From positions 1,049,501 through 1,113,500 of the forward strand of contig WPIO01000112.1 of the NCBI GenBank assembly GCA_009760855.2: DNA of 64,000 nucleotides, given 5' to 3'. This DNA is from Cristatella mucedo. Lineage: Eukaryota > Bryozoa > Phylactolaemata > Cristatellidae. The notes under the pieces are model-generated. The model saw only the letters and a program-made list of their open reading frames with translations, was not told the origin of the DNA and did not search any database. The translations under genes and the position numbers were made by a program. Positions 12,940-24,692 of the stretch are shown here, one piece after another (position 1 is the stretch's first letter; the number at the start of each line of letters is the position of its first letter).

Positions 12940-13080
12940 GTGCTCTCTGTTCGAAACCCAGATCGCGGGTTTCCGTCGTACAGTGGGCGATCTCTACTGC
13001 CCGCTGCAGGCGGTTGTGATAGCCGCCAAGGCTATTCTGCTGCTGCTGCTATATAAACGAGGCTGCTGAATCAGCCAACT
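12940..13080 (+). mobile_element. SINE-1 copy (tRNA-derived), partial
   Basis: A B-box-like 'tgttcgaaaccc' near 12948 is followed by 'cagtgggcgatct' and 'ggttgtgatagccgccaagg', and finally 'gaggctgctgaatcagcc'. The order and spacing match the SINE-1 body and 3' end at 15.9 and 52.7 kb. A CTG expansion sits inside the body near 13040. The A-box end is degraded. Confidence 0.65.
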
Positions 13081-13399
13081 TTAAACTGGGTAGGGTGGAC
13101 AGGCAGGACTGCTGTGTGTGTAGAGCTGTGGCTGCAGCCGAGCTGCCGGATGCACTGCTGGATGGGGCTGCTGCTGCTGCTACTACTGCCACAGCAGCAG
13201 CCGATGTTTGCATATACCTGGCGACATGCACGGTCTTGACTGCAGCTCTTGCTAGCTTGGAGAGAGTGCCTGTACACATGGGCTGGGGGACTCGGCCGTG
13301 TTTGCTCACTGGACAGGATCCAAGGGTGGTGTGCCACTTGTTTACTGGGGCTAGTGATAGCTGCTGGTATGGACATCCTTTGACCTCTCCTCCTCCTCG

Positions 13400-13400
<1 letters not shown>

Positions 13401-13474
<74 letters not shown>
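13401..13474. repeat. (CTG)n trinucleotide repeat, about 25 units
   Basis: About 25 uninterrupted CTG units. CTG/CAG runs of 5-8 units are also scattered at 12650, 13037, 14770 and 17807. No open frame of gene quality includes the tract, so it is annotated as a non-coding repeat. Confidence 0.97.
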
Positions 13475-13475
<1 letters not shown>

Positions 13476-13952
13476 TATCTAGGGATCCTTTCCTGAGGGC
13501 TCTGGAATATGGAGGGAAACAACCCCAGTGGGATGGGAGCTAGCAAGCTAACTAGGGGGAGGACAAAGCGCCTCGTAGCCACTAAACTAACCCGAGCCAG
13601 CAAGGACTGACTAGATGCTGCTGCACAGGGGGGGGGGGTGGGGCGGGTGAGGCCCACTGCACATGGGGGGTGAGTAAGGGGATATGGTCATCTATTACCG
13701 CGGGTGCATCAGCTCCCAGTTGTGTCATGTCGATTCCCTTCGACCTCGACCACACTGCTGGTGTGCCTGCCGTTTTGGCCCCAAATGAAAAAAGCCTTCC
13801 TGATAATTTGTCGGTTGAATCTGTCATTCTGCTTTAGCTAGCCACAGGAATGCTGAACTAGCATTACCATACCAAGACAATCCAGGGGTTCCTACCTCCA
13901 CGTGTCACCAAATCAAGCAATAGACACCAGGCAGACCAGCTACCGTTGTTGT

Positions 13953-14081
13953 CCCCTCTCCTCTCTCCATCCTCTCTCTTCTCCCCACTCCATCCTCTCT
14001 GTGTCCCTCTCCTCTCTCCATCCTCTCTCCATCCTCTCTCTTCTCCCCACTCCATCCTCTCCGTGTCCCTCTCCTCTCTCC
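13953..14081. repeat. Polypyrimidine minisatellite (two long units)
   Basis: A roughly 70-bp unit built from 'ctctctccatcctctctc', 'ttctccccactccatcc' and 'gtccctctcc' occurs about twice. It is almost pure C/T on the plus strand. Confidence 0.8.
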
Positions 14082-15919
14082 TTCGATCGCGGTCTACTGC
14101 TTTTGCTCCGGCTTCAGCTCCCCTGTATCTGTCGGTAGCTATCTCTCTGGTCTTTTTCCCATGCTTGCTGCCAGCATCAGGACCCATCTGCACCAAACCA
14201 TCTCCTCGTTTGTAGTCAGTCACCCCCTTCGTACCACCATTTTGGTGGGCATGTGAGTGGGTGTGTGAGCTACTCGGGAGTGACCTCTAGTTCAGCAGGA
14301 GTTTGCCAAGCCAGCCAGCAGGCCTGCCTGGGAGCCCTTGTGGTAGCCGTGGGATATTTGTGGGGGAGGGGGCGGGGCTTTGCTGATTTGCTGCTACAGT
14401 AAACATTCCTTGACCGGCTGAGAGCCGCCCTGATAATGCATGCAGCCTTCTGTTGTGCAGCCTCTCACGGGTCACCACAGTGTCACAGCCTAGTGTGTGC
14501 ACGCGAACGTGAATGTGTGTGCGCGTGAGTGCATGCGTGTGTGGGTCGTTGGTTCGAGTCCTACAGCAGCAGACTCTTCGGTGCCTGCTGCTAGTGGTGG
14601 GTGGGGGCCGATCAATGCTCTTCTATGCCGCTGTGTAACCAAGGCCCTTGATTCAGCTCCTCATTGGCATGTCCGACGGCCGTTCTCTGGCCAGCCGTCG
14701 TCGCTTCTCTGGGGGGGGGGGAATTTCTTTTTATCTCCTCTTTTTATTCCTCTCCCGTCTCCCTCTCGTTGCTGCTGCTGCTGCTGCTGCCCCCCCCCAC
14801 CCACCGGCCATGCAGAAACAGCAATCGCTGGGGCCTTGGCAAAACTCAGGCCGATCACGGAAGGTCAAGAGCTTACGTGCATGCTCGCACGAGCTCCTTC
14901 TGCTCAAGTGCCACACATATCAGCAAACCGTGGCAAGCGAGTGTACGTGTTCGTGCTCTGCGCACCTCTGCAGCTCGCCTCCTTCGCGGGCATTCGTTGT
15001 GCTAGCTAGGATCGGTGGCCGCTCTGTGGCAGAGCGTGCTCGTCGACCGAGAGTTTAAGAGGGCAGCGCCGATGCTGCAGCGGCCATGCAGTTGGTTATC
15101 GAGCTGGCTGCAGCCATCGGTCTGCTGCTGCACCAGTGGCTGCTGGCCGGCCCGGCTGAAGGCATCGGCTCAGATGTTGTGGTGGCCGTTTTGTCACTGC
15201 CTCGATTGTGCTGTGGCAATCTGATTCAGCCAGCTGGCAGTGGATGGGGTGAGGCAAACCACTCGGCTGCAGCAGCTGCCCTGGAATGGTCGGACTGAGG
15301 TATGGTCGGAAAATGAATGGTCGGTCAGAATGATCGGCTGCTGCATCTTTGCCCCGATCTGCCCTCTGGTTCTGCCACCGCCTGCCAATCTGTTCTATCT
15401 TGCATCCGACTGACTGGGGCGTAGTGCCCCAGTCTGCAAGCAAGCACTGCTGGCTGAGGGGGCGGCAGCAGCAGCAGCTGCCAGAGCAGAGTGAGCAGCC
15501 ATATCTGTGCATCTGTGCATCGCAACTTGTCAGCAGCAGCAGCACTCCCCTCATGCGGTGCTATCAGCTGCAGACCTGGCGGTGGCGGTGGCTGCTGAAT
15601 AGCCGCCGCTGCCCGCCACCACCAAGCTTCTGCATATTCAGATGCCGACCGTATGAGGAAGCGGCAAAGTCTCTCTGGTGGATTTGGCCAGCCATCGCCT
15701 GCTGGCGACATCAATGATTGACCAGAGCCAAATCGAGCTTTTCTCAAGCGGGTGAACGGCAGGGGAGACTGGGTGCTGGTGGGTGGGGTAAGAACAGAGG
15801 AAGGAACAGGATTGCTAACGACCAAGCCACGGCTGAAGACGACCGTCGGATTATCCGAAGGGGGCAGGGGCCTTTGATGAATGCCATTGATGGAATCTGG
15901 TTATTTATAAGGAGGCCGT
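14082..15919. other. No recognisable gene
   Basis: Non-coding, CTG/CAG-rich. A perfect B-box-like 'ggttcgagtcc' lies near 14550, but no SINE body follows it, so it is not called. Confidence 0.45.
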
Positions 15920-16077
15920 GATTGCCCAGGAGGTAAGGTGCTTGCTCTTCATGACCCCGAGGTCGTAGGTTTGAAACCTTCGGTGGGCAATCCTTGATTG
16001 CAAATTGCAAGCGGCAGTGATAGCCGGCAACGTTTTCCTGCCGCTACTCAAATGAAGCTGTTAAGTCAGCTGATATT
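15920..16077 (+). mobile_element. SINE-1 copy (tRNA-derived), near full length
   Basis: This is the best plus-strand copy in the left half. It has an A-box-like 'tgattgcccaggaggtaagg', a B-box-like 'ggtttgaaacc' about 40 bp on, and a body 'gtgggcaatcctt' then 'gcagtgatagccgg'. The 3' end 'gctgttaagtcagctga' is followed by a T-rich run. RNA polymerase III promoter boxes plus a conserved body define the family. It has no coding capacity. Confidence 0.8.
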
Positions 16078-16225
16078 TTTTTTTAGGTATGTGTAAGATT
16101 GGGAACAGAGAAACAAAGGGGGAAGGAAAGAGCAGGCTTCGTCCTCTAACTTGGCAGCTTGGGTTCGTTATGAAACAACGTATTTTCTGGTCAAGTATTA
16201 GATCTTCTCATTCCGTAGAAAAACA

Positions 16226-16305
16226 GTTAATAATAATAGTAGTAAGGCATGTGTAGAGCCACCTAAGAGAACTCAAAATCTCGTTCTAGGCACATTCTAC
16301 ATGCT
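16226..16305 (-). mobile_element. LINE 3'-tail fragment, antisense
   Basis: 'aataataatagtagtaagg' is followed by 'cctaagagaactc' and 'cgttctaggcac', a diverged antisense copy of the LINE-A/B 3' tail. Confidence 0.6.
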
Positions 16306-17004
16306 GTACGGGAATCACGTCAAATTGCTAGTGATAGCTTGCACGAGTGTGCAAAGGACGATGCGCATGGACCCAGCAATAGGCTGCGAGGAACCGAGTG
16401 TTCTTATCGTTGCTAGCCCAGTTCGAACCTTGCTATACAGTAGACCATCTGCCTGCTCAGTCAGACGAACTGTTCAGAGAGCAGCAGACAGTTGAGCGGT
16501 CGCCACTGGCAACAACCCTCTGTCGCGCCTCAGGCGGGCGTCAGCCTGTCACGCTAGCTAGCAGCACGCTACGCACAGCAGCGGCAGGGGCACGCGGGGA
16601 GGCTGGCGTCGGCCTGCGAACCTTCGGAGCATCGGCCACGAATCGACTCCGTTGCACTCTTTCGACAGCACTGAAAACCCGGCATAACCCCTGCGGTGAA
16701 CTCCGAAGTCACCTCAGCGGCCGACTTCTTCTTGCGCCTTGCTGCTCGGAATGGTGTCAGCCTCCTCCTCGTGTGCTTGCCGCCCACCCCTGGTTCCCCT
16801 TGTCGACCTGCCAATCTCCCGCGTGCTGTGTCCCAACGTCGCCGCCCTCTGTCCCGACCCTGCCACCACCCTGCCCAACCAAGTTGGCTTGCGAAGCCGA
16901 CAGCGCCGTCGCCGGCCTGCCGCCCTGTCGTCGTCGGCTCGTGCTGCCGGGCTCGGCGTGTCTGCTGCGCTGCGATTGACCCGACGGCCCCGTCGCGTTG
17001 GCAG
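16306..17004. other. Sequence upstream of receptor exon; candidate splice acceptor at 17004
   Basis: GC-rich and unassigned. It ends in 'cgcgttggcag' at 17004, a plausible 3' splice site for the first recognised receptor exon. The reading frame of that exon meets an in-frame TGA at 16977-16979. Coding sequence in this frame therefore cannot extend further upstream without splicing. Confidence 0.5.
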
Positions 17005-17033
17005 GTTTCCACGCCCTCTGGGAGTCGGTTTAC

Positions 17034-17204
17034 ATGAAGATGGAGTCGGAGCCGCCGGAGGACGCCGCTGCGCGACAGCGAGGCAAGCTCAAGGAGGACA
17101 AAGTGTGCGGCGTGTGCGGCGACCGTGCGCTCGGCTACAACTTCGACGCCATCTCGTGCGAGTCGTGCAAGGCCTTCTTCCGCCGAAATGCCCCCAAGGG
17201 ACTG
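17034..17204 (+). CDS. HR96-like (NR1J): HR96/NR1J-type nuclear receptor, exon with zinc finger 1 (start to intron 1)
   Basis: This exon encodes the first half of the DNA-binding domain of a nuclear receptor, a ligand-regulated transcription factor acting in the nucleus. Numbering from the ATG at 17034, the zinc-binding cysteines are C25, C28, C42 and C45. The P-box reads CESCKAFF, the ESCKA form characteristic of HR96, DAF-12 and NHR-8 rather than the EGCKG/A of VDR, PXR or most NR1 members. The exon ends after a whole codon at 17204 with donor GTAAGC (phase 0). The start is uncertain. The ATG at 17040 has the better context (A at -3, G at +4). If the acceptor at 17004 is used, coding could come from an upstream exon. 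The N-terminal A/B region is very short, as in HR96. DBD identity is secure; the start codon is not. Confidence 0.93.
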
Positions 17205-19989
17205 GTAAGCCTCTCGGGGGCGGGGCTGGTTCTCTCTCCCCTTCGCTTTTCGAACGGGCTGCTAAGGTCGCTCGAGCCGGCGCCATCGCCGAGCAGCCAA
17301 GCAGCCAGCAGTCCCGGACTCGGGTCGGCCTCGAGGCTGTGTGGCGGCGCCGCTTTTCATCTGGACATCGATTCTCAAACGGTGGCTGCTAGGCTGCTAG
17401 TTGGCACGCACGCGGGCGTCTGTGTGCCTTGCAAACGAGCCAGCCTGCACCCCGTGGGCCATCCTCGACCGGCTGACGTGGCGATTCGACCGCCGGAAGC
17501 TGTTGGCTGACTGCTGCGATGATGATGGTTGGGGCGGCGTCGGGCTGGCAGGTCGAGGCAGCCAGCTACACAGAGGCAGACACACTCTGGCAGCCTGCCT
17601 GCTGCCTTTGTCGTGAACAATCATATGCGTTAGCTTTTGACCTTTGTCTGACATTTGTTCTCGTGTCATAGACAAACACGGCTCGACCGAGGCCAGCTGC
17701 CAGTGGTGCTGCTGCATGCAGGCTGTGGTTGACGCAGGCATAGCGATGAGGACAAAGCAGCAATAAGCGATAAGGACAAAGCAGCGAGCCCCTTTGTCTT
17801 GCCTCTTGCTGCTGCTGCTGCTGCTGCTGCTTCTGCTTCTGCTTAGCTTCTCTGTCGACGCAGCTCGGCGATTGGCCCCGGCAGGTTGTGACAGAAAGTG
17901 TCAGGTCATGATAGAGTGGTGCAGTTATGCGATTGTCGTGCTCCTCTCCCGCAGCATGTCCTGTCAAGCGCGTGCTGCCGCCGTCCTGCCCGTGCTGTAT
18001 GCCGGCTTCTGCCTGGCAGTCTGCCGTAGTTTGCCATGGTCCAACCAAACCGGCCGTAACCGACTGCCGGGGTTCGCCGTGGCGCGATGGCTCTGCCCGG
18101 AGCTTCGGCCTCCGGCTGCCACCAGACACCTCGGTTCGGTCTGGCTCATTCACTTCAAGCTCCCGACCCGTGTTGGCCCGTGTCTATTAGCCGGCTGCCG
18201 GGTGCCCGGCGATTGACGGCCGTTGTTAACCTGATTTCGTCTGTGGTTGCCACCAACACCGTTGGTGCTAGGCATCAGCAACTTCGCGGCTAATTTAGTT
18301 CGGTTCAGTGTAGCGATTGCTTAATTGGATTTCTTCGAAGCAGAGGCCCCGAAGGCCTCGTTGCACCCCTCAACTTGGAAGAGCTGTTTCGGTCTGGTGG
18401 GTCAGAGTGGCCTTTGCAGCAAGCAGCGAGGTCCTCGTGTGCCTCTGCAGCCTCTGCTGTTTAGCCGCGAGCCGGATGCTACTATACCGCTCGTCCAGAT
18501 CGAGGCCGAGCTTGTCGAGGTCGGACAAATTGCTGCCTCAGCAGCAGTAACAGCTGGATCGGATCTGTCGGTCCGAATGCTTTACAGCTCGATAAGCCCT
18601 TGCCAATCTTTAACAGATGTCATTCACCTATCGTCGTTGCCTAGCGTAGGTGAGTGAGTGTTGTGTGTGTGTGTGGGGGGGGCAGGTGATCCTCTGTCTG
18701 CTGCCCCTGCTGCAGCAGTACTCTGCAGTGAAGGGGGCCAACTGGCCTTGGCTGCCTCCTGACTCGAAATGGTGCTGCCGAGGCTTGCCCTTTAGCCTTC
18801 CTATGATCGGCTGCCTATGGCAAGCTCAAGGTCAAGGCTCCTCCTTATCTTAATCCTGGCCATGCCATCGACTCCTGTTTCTGCATGAGATTGCTGCTGC
18901 CATGTGTTCGTATACGACTCGATAATGGTCAGCAAAAGAGGCTTGCAGCAAGTTATAGTGCATGAGCAAATGGCTGGTGATTGGTCTCTGTCAAGCCGAT
19001 TGCAGAACAGGGGCTTGCAGACACAATAGGAGAAGTGACTGCTTCCGGTTCATTCAGGATATTTACCTAGCACTGCCGGTGCCGGTGGCAGCACCTAAGG
19101 GCACCGCTTAGACCTGGCTTGCACCGGCAGTGGACAAGTTGTGCATCTAACGCTGCCGAATGCAGCTTGTCAGTCGTGCTCTCCCTCTTGTCTGTCTTTG
19201 TCTGTCTTCGTCTGTTTGTCCCTCTGTCTGTCTCACTTTTTCTTGCTGGTCAGGCCACCCCTGTAACGGTGAGATCAGCGATCGTCTATCTCAGGTTGCC
19301 GATTTGCTGCTTTCCTTGTTCCAAGCTTATTTGGCTAGTCAGCCAAATTTCGTAGTTTCCTGCCAACTGCCCGTGATGTCTTAGGTCCTTTCTCTGCTGT
19401 GCCAGGCTACTGTGGGTTGCATGCCGATTGACTTGTAGGAAGTGACCAGTGTGGTATGGGCTCTTACCAGTTATGCCCCCTGCACTTCAGGAGGTGGCAG
19501 CTTTGCTTATGATCTGGTGTGTGCCTAGCATCCAGTATAGGACCCAGTATGTGTGTGCTGTCGCCTAGGAGTGCTCTGATCAAGTGTGTGCATAAGATCC
19601 AGTGTGTGTGTGCAGGTTTCCCCGTGAACGCCATGCCAGCACTCAGTCTGCAACCGGAATGTTGAGCAATTCAAGGCACCTGCTAAGTCATGGAATGACG
19701 AATGTCAATGTCAGCTGCTGTGCACATCTGATGGCTCCTAGGAATGTAGTGGCTGGCCGGTTGCAGGCACTCGGCCCACACCCAGCAGAAAGCCAGTCTT
19801 TTGTAAATCAGGACATCGTTGGTCGCCGGCATGTGTGCAGCTCGGCAGCGCTGTGTGTATGGATGGATGGCAGGTCTGCATTCAGATGGTGGTTCAAAAG
19901 GCATAACCCACTGTAACCGATCAAACGGCCTCGTTTTAATTCAACATTCTCTGTTAAACATTCTCTGTTATCTATTCCCCTCCTTTTCC

Positions 19990-20800
19990 TATGACGTAAT
20001 CTATCTCTGTCTGCAACTCCACAAAGCACAAACACTTAGTGGATGAAAGGCTGGAGAGTCTTCTATAGCGTTCCTAAACTCTGATCTGCTTTCGTCGGTA
20101 TGCATACGGTAGGCAGCAGACTTAATCTCATGCAACAAAGAAAGAGTGAAAAGCAGAGCCAAGTCAGCTGGACACTCGAGGAAGTGAATGGCATGGAAAT
20201 TGCAGCTTAGAACAGCAGGAAAAGATGTGTAACAGTCATCAGCAGGAGAGAAAATGTCTGCGTAAGAATTGTGGAAATGAATTCCACAGTACAGGACCTG
20301 CAGAGCAAAAGATTCTGTACTTTCAGAAGCTTTCTCTGAGCAACTGTCTTTAAGGAATGGAACTGCTAATGTATGGTCCATAAATGGTCTGAGGGTACAA
20401 GCAGGCTGAAACTTGTTCAGCAGTTCAGCTAGGTATGTTCTAGCCAAGTCTTGACAGGTCTTGTGAGTTAGAGTAATAATTTTGATCTGTGTGTGTATCA
20501 ACCAAGAGCCATCATTGCCTCGTCAGCTGAGGAGACACATGACTGAGCCTCTGGATTTTTTCTTACTAGTCCCACAGCTATATTCATTACCAGCTGCAAA
20601 GGCTTAATGGCTTTTTTCAGTAGCCCAGCCAAAACAGAATTACAGCAGTCCAGCATAGTCAGGACAAGGAAGCCATTTTTTTAGCTAGCCATTGCAGTAG
20701 ACAATTCCTAATTAATCTTAATAAGGATCAGACATGATGGCTAGCTCTGGAATTGGCCTTCTTAAGGAAACTTGTAACATTTGAGCAGTTTTCGAAGAGG
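19990..20800 (-). mobile_element. LINE-B fragment (CR1/L2-like), antisense in intron 1
   Basis: On the minus strand this reads as the C-terminal part of a CR1/L2-type LINE reverse-transcriptase protein plus 3' sequence. It includes a recognisable 'LAELLNKFQPA' block near 20420, equivalent to 'LAELLHQFQPT' in the copy at 63.4 kb, and 'FWLGYxKKPLS'-like sequence near 20620. It aligns with 40.2-40.7, 41.3-41.5, 60.6-60.9 and 62.9-63.7 kb. Multiple frame breaks make it an inactive relic. It is 5' truncated relative to a full LINE. Confidence 0.8.
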
Positions 20801-21851
20801 GCACGTACGTTCCTAGCAATTTAGCCGGTCGCACGACAGCATCGCCAAATAGAAAATAAATGCTGTTTATTAACAGCTTAAAAACGGTAAGGTAGTTGAT
20901 AATAAATTAGCATTTGCTAACTCGCCACCCGGCCAGCCCAGTTTGCCTGGTATGGAGCTGTATCAGCAACAGGTGAAGTCGTATGTGTGTGTCCATCTTA
21001 TAAGACTCAGGACTAGCAGTGAGGGAAGGGTTCCAAACAGAGCAAAGATTTGAATTCAGTCATTAGAGAGCTGTGATGAAGAAGGCGCAATCACAATTCA
21101 TTTCCCTTTCGATATCTTAATTATCCCTAGCCTACACATGCCAAAGGTTACTGACGGTTGGCATTCGAATTTGTGGTTACATTAGCAGCTTCGGTTGGGG
21201 CTTCCTCCGGAATGCTTGATATCTGAATGACTGAAACGAGGTGGGCCGATGGGCCACGACTCGGTCTGTTCCTTGGACCACAGATTATCCACTCGCACAA
21301 TATCGAGGCTTGACAACTTTGTACAGTTTCTTCTGTGTAGAGAATTTAGCTATGCAACAGTTATAAACCAAACCCTTTTTGTTAGTAACAAATGTGCTAC
21401 TTATGCTTATTTTGCCACTGCTTGCAACCCGTTCTACCTTGATCTGGCAATATCCACCGAACTTCCTGAACCAGCCTGTTCAAAAGACGACATCGTGGTC
21501 CTAGTAGGGCAGTATCTGTCTCGGACAGAATTAGTCCAGGAGAAGTAACTTCAGGTGTGCCTCCCCCAACAGATAAAAACCGTGTTTCAGTGACGATGGG
21601 GGCCAAGGGCCTTTGGTATTTAAATCAGCACGCTAGCACGGCAAGTGAGTGTTTTTAAAGCTGTGGAAACGAACGGTGTGGGGAGAGGGGGTGGAGTCTG
21701 CGAAGCCTACTGGAAGATGGCGCTTTTTCCTAGTGGTTCGGATAGACATGCCAGCGACTATGAATGATTGTTAGTTGGTGGCTATATTATTCTGAAATGC
21801 CAAGTTCGCAGGTCAAGCCTCAGTGGCCATGCGCTGGCTTGAGAACTATAA
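20801..21851. other. Intron 1 sequence without recognised feature
   Basis: No conserved element or exon was recognised between the LINE-B relic and the SINE-1 copy. A 99-codon plus-strand open frame at 21249-21548 has no family resemblance. Confidence 0.45.
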
Positions 21852-22027
21852 AAAAATCCTAGCTGATTAAGCAGCCTCTTTTTGTATAGCGACAGAAGAG
21901 CCTTTACGGCTATCACCGTCGCTTGCAGTGGCGATAAAGGATTGCCCACCGCAGGAATCGAACCCACGACCTCGGGACCGAGGTCGTGAAAAGCAACCAC
22001 CTTACCTAGTGTGCCATCACGGCTCAC
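21852..22027 (-). mobile_element. SINE-1 copy (tRNA-derived), full length, antisense
   Basis: This is the clearest full-length copy. It runs from 'tagctgattaagcagcctc' (3' end) through 'gcttgcagtggcgataaagg' to the B-box complement 'ggaatcgaaccc' and the A-box end near 'ttacctagtgtgcc'. The former anticodon-arm region holds an 11-bp perfect inverted repeat, 'cacgacctcgg' against 'ccgaggtcgtg', around 21965-21990. Confidence 0.85.
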
Positions 22028-22205
22028 CCTATGTCCGGAGGCTGGCTGAGGATACTGTATGCTCTCAGCGCCGAACTGAGGATACTGTCCTACATGACAC
22101 TTACCCATAGGGTGTCTTATGCCAGAGGCAGTTTGGTTTGTTCTTGGCATTTGTTTGTCCTTGACATGGTATTTCGGACATGGTATTTTGTGGACTCTGT
22201 GGCTA

Positions 22206-22327
22206 CTGGCGCTAGTGCTGCCGCTGCTTCTAGTGCTGCCGCTGCTTCTAGTGCTGCCGCTGCTTCTAGTGCTGCAGCTGCTGCTAGTGCTGCCGCTGCT
22301 GCTAGTGCTGCAGCTGCTGCACTGGCA
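22206..22327. repeat. 21-bp minisatellite (about 5-6 units)
   Basis: Tandem units of 'tctagtgctgccgctgct' type, 21 bp long and therefore frame-preserving (Ala/Ser-rich in one frame, Leu/Val in another). Long open frames across it are produced by the repeat, not by a gene. Confidence 0.9.
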
Positions 22328-23212
22328 GTCGGTGCTTGCCCTTGACCTGGCACTGGCAGCACTAGTGCCTAGATGCTGCCTAGAGCCGGCAGGGTGCCGG
22401 CGAGCGAGCTGCGCCTGCTCAGCTTTTCGATCCGTGCGGCCTTAGCAAGAAGTGGTATTTCGTGGTCTCCTTTTAACCGCCGCGGCGGCTTTCTATTGCG
22501 CACACGCTGGGCTCTCACAAATGCCACCGCATGTCGGCTTCTGGCCCGGCACGACAATGGGCGCCGTGCCGGGCCCTGCAGGCGATCGCTGGCTGGCCTG
22601 GCGGTCCGCACAAAAGCCTCCCAACGGCGCTATTGATTGGCTCTCGACCCTTTCAGGTGTCCATTAGCAGCCTGGCTACATGCCAGGCTGCAGAAGCCAG
22701 GCAGCCGACTGCAGCTTTTGCAGCTGCAGCCACCACTGCCTCACTCATCATATGTCCGGCTGTCATTCCGATGGCTGGCCAGCTGGCCTCAAGGGGACAA
22801 GGAATGATAGAGGTGGCCTTAAAAAATGCCTACTTAGCTGAGTACCGCAGGCATATAGGTAGTCGGTTAATAAATGGTCGCTTAAGTCAGTTTAATAAAT
22901 GGTCGCACCGATAGTATGTGGCCCGGAGGGAGGCAGGAATCAGGTTGGCTAGTCGGCAGGTCGTGCTCTCCTCTGTCCACCCACCCCGCCCCCTTGTTCG
23001 GTTCGTCGTAGAGGTCCGTCAGTTATGACGCCGACTAATTTCATGTCTTGCTCTCTTTGTCATTTCTCTTACTCTTGCAGCTCTTTCCCCGATCCTCCCT
23101 CGGCTTCTCTATTCTGCTCTTTTTTCTCTTTCTCTCCTCATTCCTCCTGTCTCTCACTCTCTCATCGTCTCTATCCTTCTCCCCGTCTTCCCATCTCTCC
23201 TGTCTGTCTGTT

Positions 23213-23364
<152 letters not shown>

Positions 23365-23885
23365 GCTCTTAGTTGTGGGGTCAGGTCGCACCAGTCATGT
23401 AATCATCGGTTGGTACATCATCTTACCGAGAACTGCCACATTTTTTGCTGGCACGCTTATCCAATTGGCTTTTGGTAGTGCCTGCACTTGCCAAGCGTTC
23501 GAGTGTTGGTCACAACGGCTCAGCCTCACTCTGCTGCCACTTGCGCGACCCTGTGCCTCCTGCGGCTCGTCATGTGTTCCCCGGAAGTGCTGCCCTTTAT
23601 CGGCCTGTTTCTTGTATCGACGTCGTTCATTGGCCGATAGCTGACGGCCGGTCGTGCCTCGTGGCTGATTGTCTTTAGTGCTGGCAAATCTCTGCTCCGT
23701 TTTCACCTCGTGTGCGTCTGCGGCTGCCTGTGACCTAGTCTCACTGCTTGACCACCTCTAAGCCGACAGCTGTTGGGCCAACCGTGCATACGCTTTGACC
23801 GTGCCACCGTGGGCCGCCGTGCCGCATCCATTTTGATGCTGCGCTGCCCGTTTGACTGACGTGAGGTTTCTGTTTGTTTGTCAAG

Positions 23886-24052
23886 GACTACTTCAAGTGC
23901 CCTTATGACGAGAAATGCAAAATGGACGTGTCCAATCGGCGGTTCTGCAAGCGCTGTCGCCTGCGGAAGTGCTTCGACATCGGCATGCGCAAGGAGTACA
24001 TACTCACCGAGGAGGAGCGCATGAGAAAGCGTCAGAAGATCGAAGAGAACAG
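23886..24052 (+). CDS. HR96-like (NR1J): HR96/NR1J-type nuclear receptor, exon with zinc finger 2 and C-terminal extension
   Basis: This encodes the second zinc finger. Its cysteines are spaced C-x5-C-x9-C-x2-C, at residues 5, 11, 21 and 24 of the exon. The nuclear-receptor hallmark RRFCKRCRLRKCFDIGM follows, then the basic C-terminal extension through TEEERMRKRQKIEEN. This part makes the dimerisation and minor-groove contacts and contains the nuclear-localisation basic stretch. The exon opens in phase 0 after acceptor 'tttgtcaag' and joins in frame to zinc finger 1. Two 3' ends are possible. AG|GCACGT at 24052/24053 is a GC-type donor whose phase-2 join to 30987 gives a family-like EENR-RQRE sequence. 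CAC|GTGACG at 24056/24057 is phase 0 and fits an acceptor at 30993. I prefer the first; see findings. Confidence 0.92.
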
Positions 24053-24603
24053 GCACGTGACGTCGCTTGCACTCGCGTCGCCGCCTTCTCTCGGGGCGGG
24101 CGTGGCGGGCAGGCAGCTATTTCGCCCTCTCATCCTAGACTGACGTGTGGAGATGCAGATATCACTTTTGGCTGCAATTCTGTCGGCCACTGTGCCCAGT
24201 CACCGCCTCACGCCAGCAGGCACACGGGCCTGAAAAAGTGCACCCGCTCCCATCCTGCTTTCGGCATAGGAGGAAATCAGGCGTGGTGGCCCAGTTTTTG
24301 TTAATGGCTGACTTATAGGGCAGCAGTGGGTGCGATCCGGTCAGGCGATCCGGTCAGGCAATCCGGTCAGGCAATCGTCAATTAATGAGCAGCCGCCATC
24401 TTGTTTGCTGCTTCGCTGCTCAGGTGTAGTGGCACGAAAAATTGATGCCTTATTCATGGATAAGCTTCGGGAGCAGAAAGCATTCGCTAGCTGCTACGGC
24501 TGGCCATTTGGCTGCACCAGTTGCTTATGCCAACTTACGGCCTGCAGCCGAGCCATCATGGCTTCACCCTGCAGCCTCCGAATGAGCAGCCAGCCGCGCT
24601 GTC

Positions 24604-24692
24604 GTCACGTGCCGTTCTCGGTCGTTCGAGCACTATTAGCAGTCACGTGCCGATCCCGGTGGATCTACTAGCTCTGTTAGCAGTCACGTGCC
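24604..24692. promoter_or_regulatory. Three spaced CACGTG E-boxes in 40-bp imperfect repeats
   Basis: The 10-mer GTCACGTGCC occurs at 24604, 24642 and 24683, with spacings of 38 and 41 bp, in short imperfect tandem units. CACGTG is the core bound by bHLH factors such as Myc/Max, USF or Clock-type dimers. The cluster lies 0.6 kb into intron 2. It may be an intronic enhancer, or only a degenerate minisatellite that happens to contain the motif. Confidence 0.35.

Noticed and set aside
22031-22445. Ala-rich / Leu-rich frames
   Set aside because: Created by the 21-bp minisatellite in intron 1.
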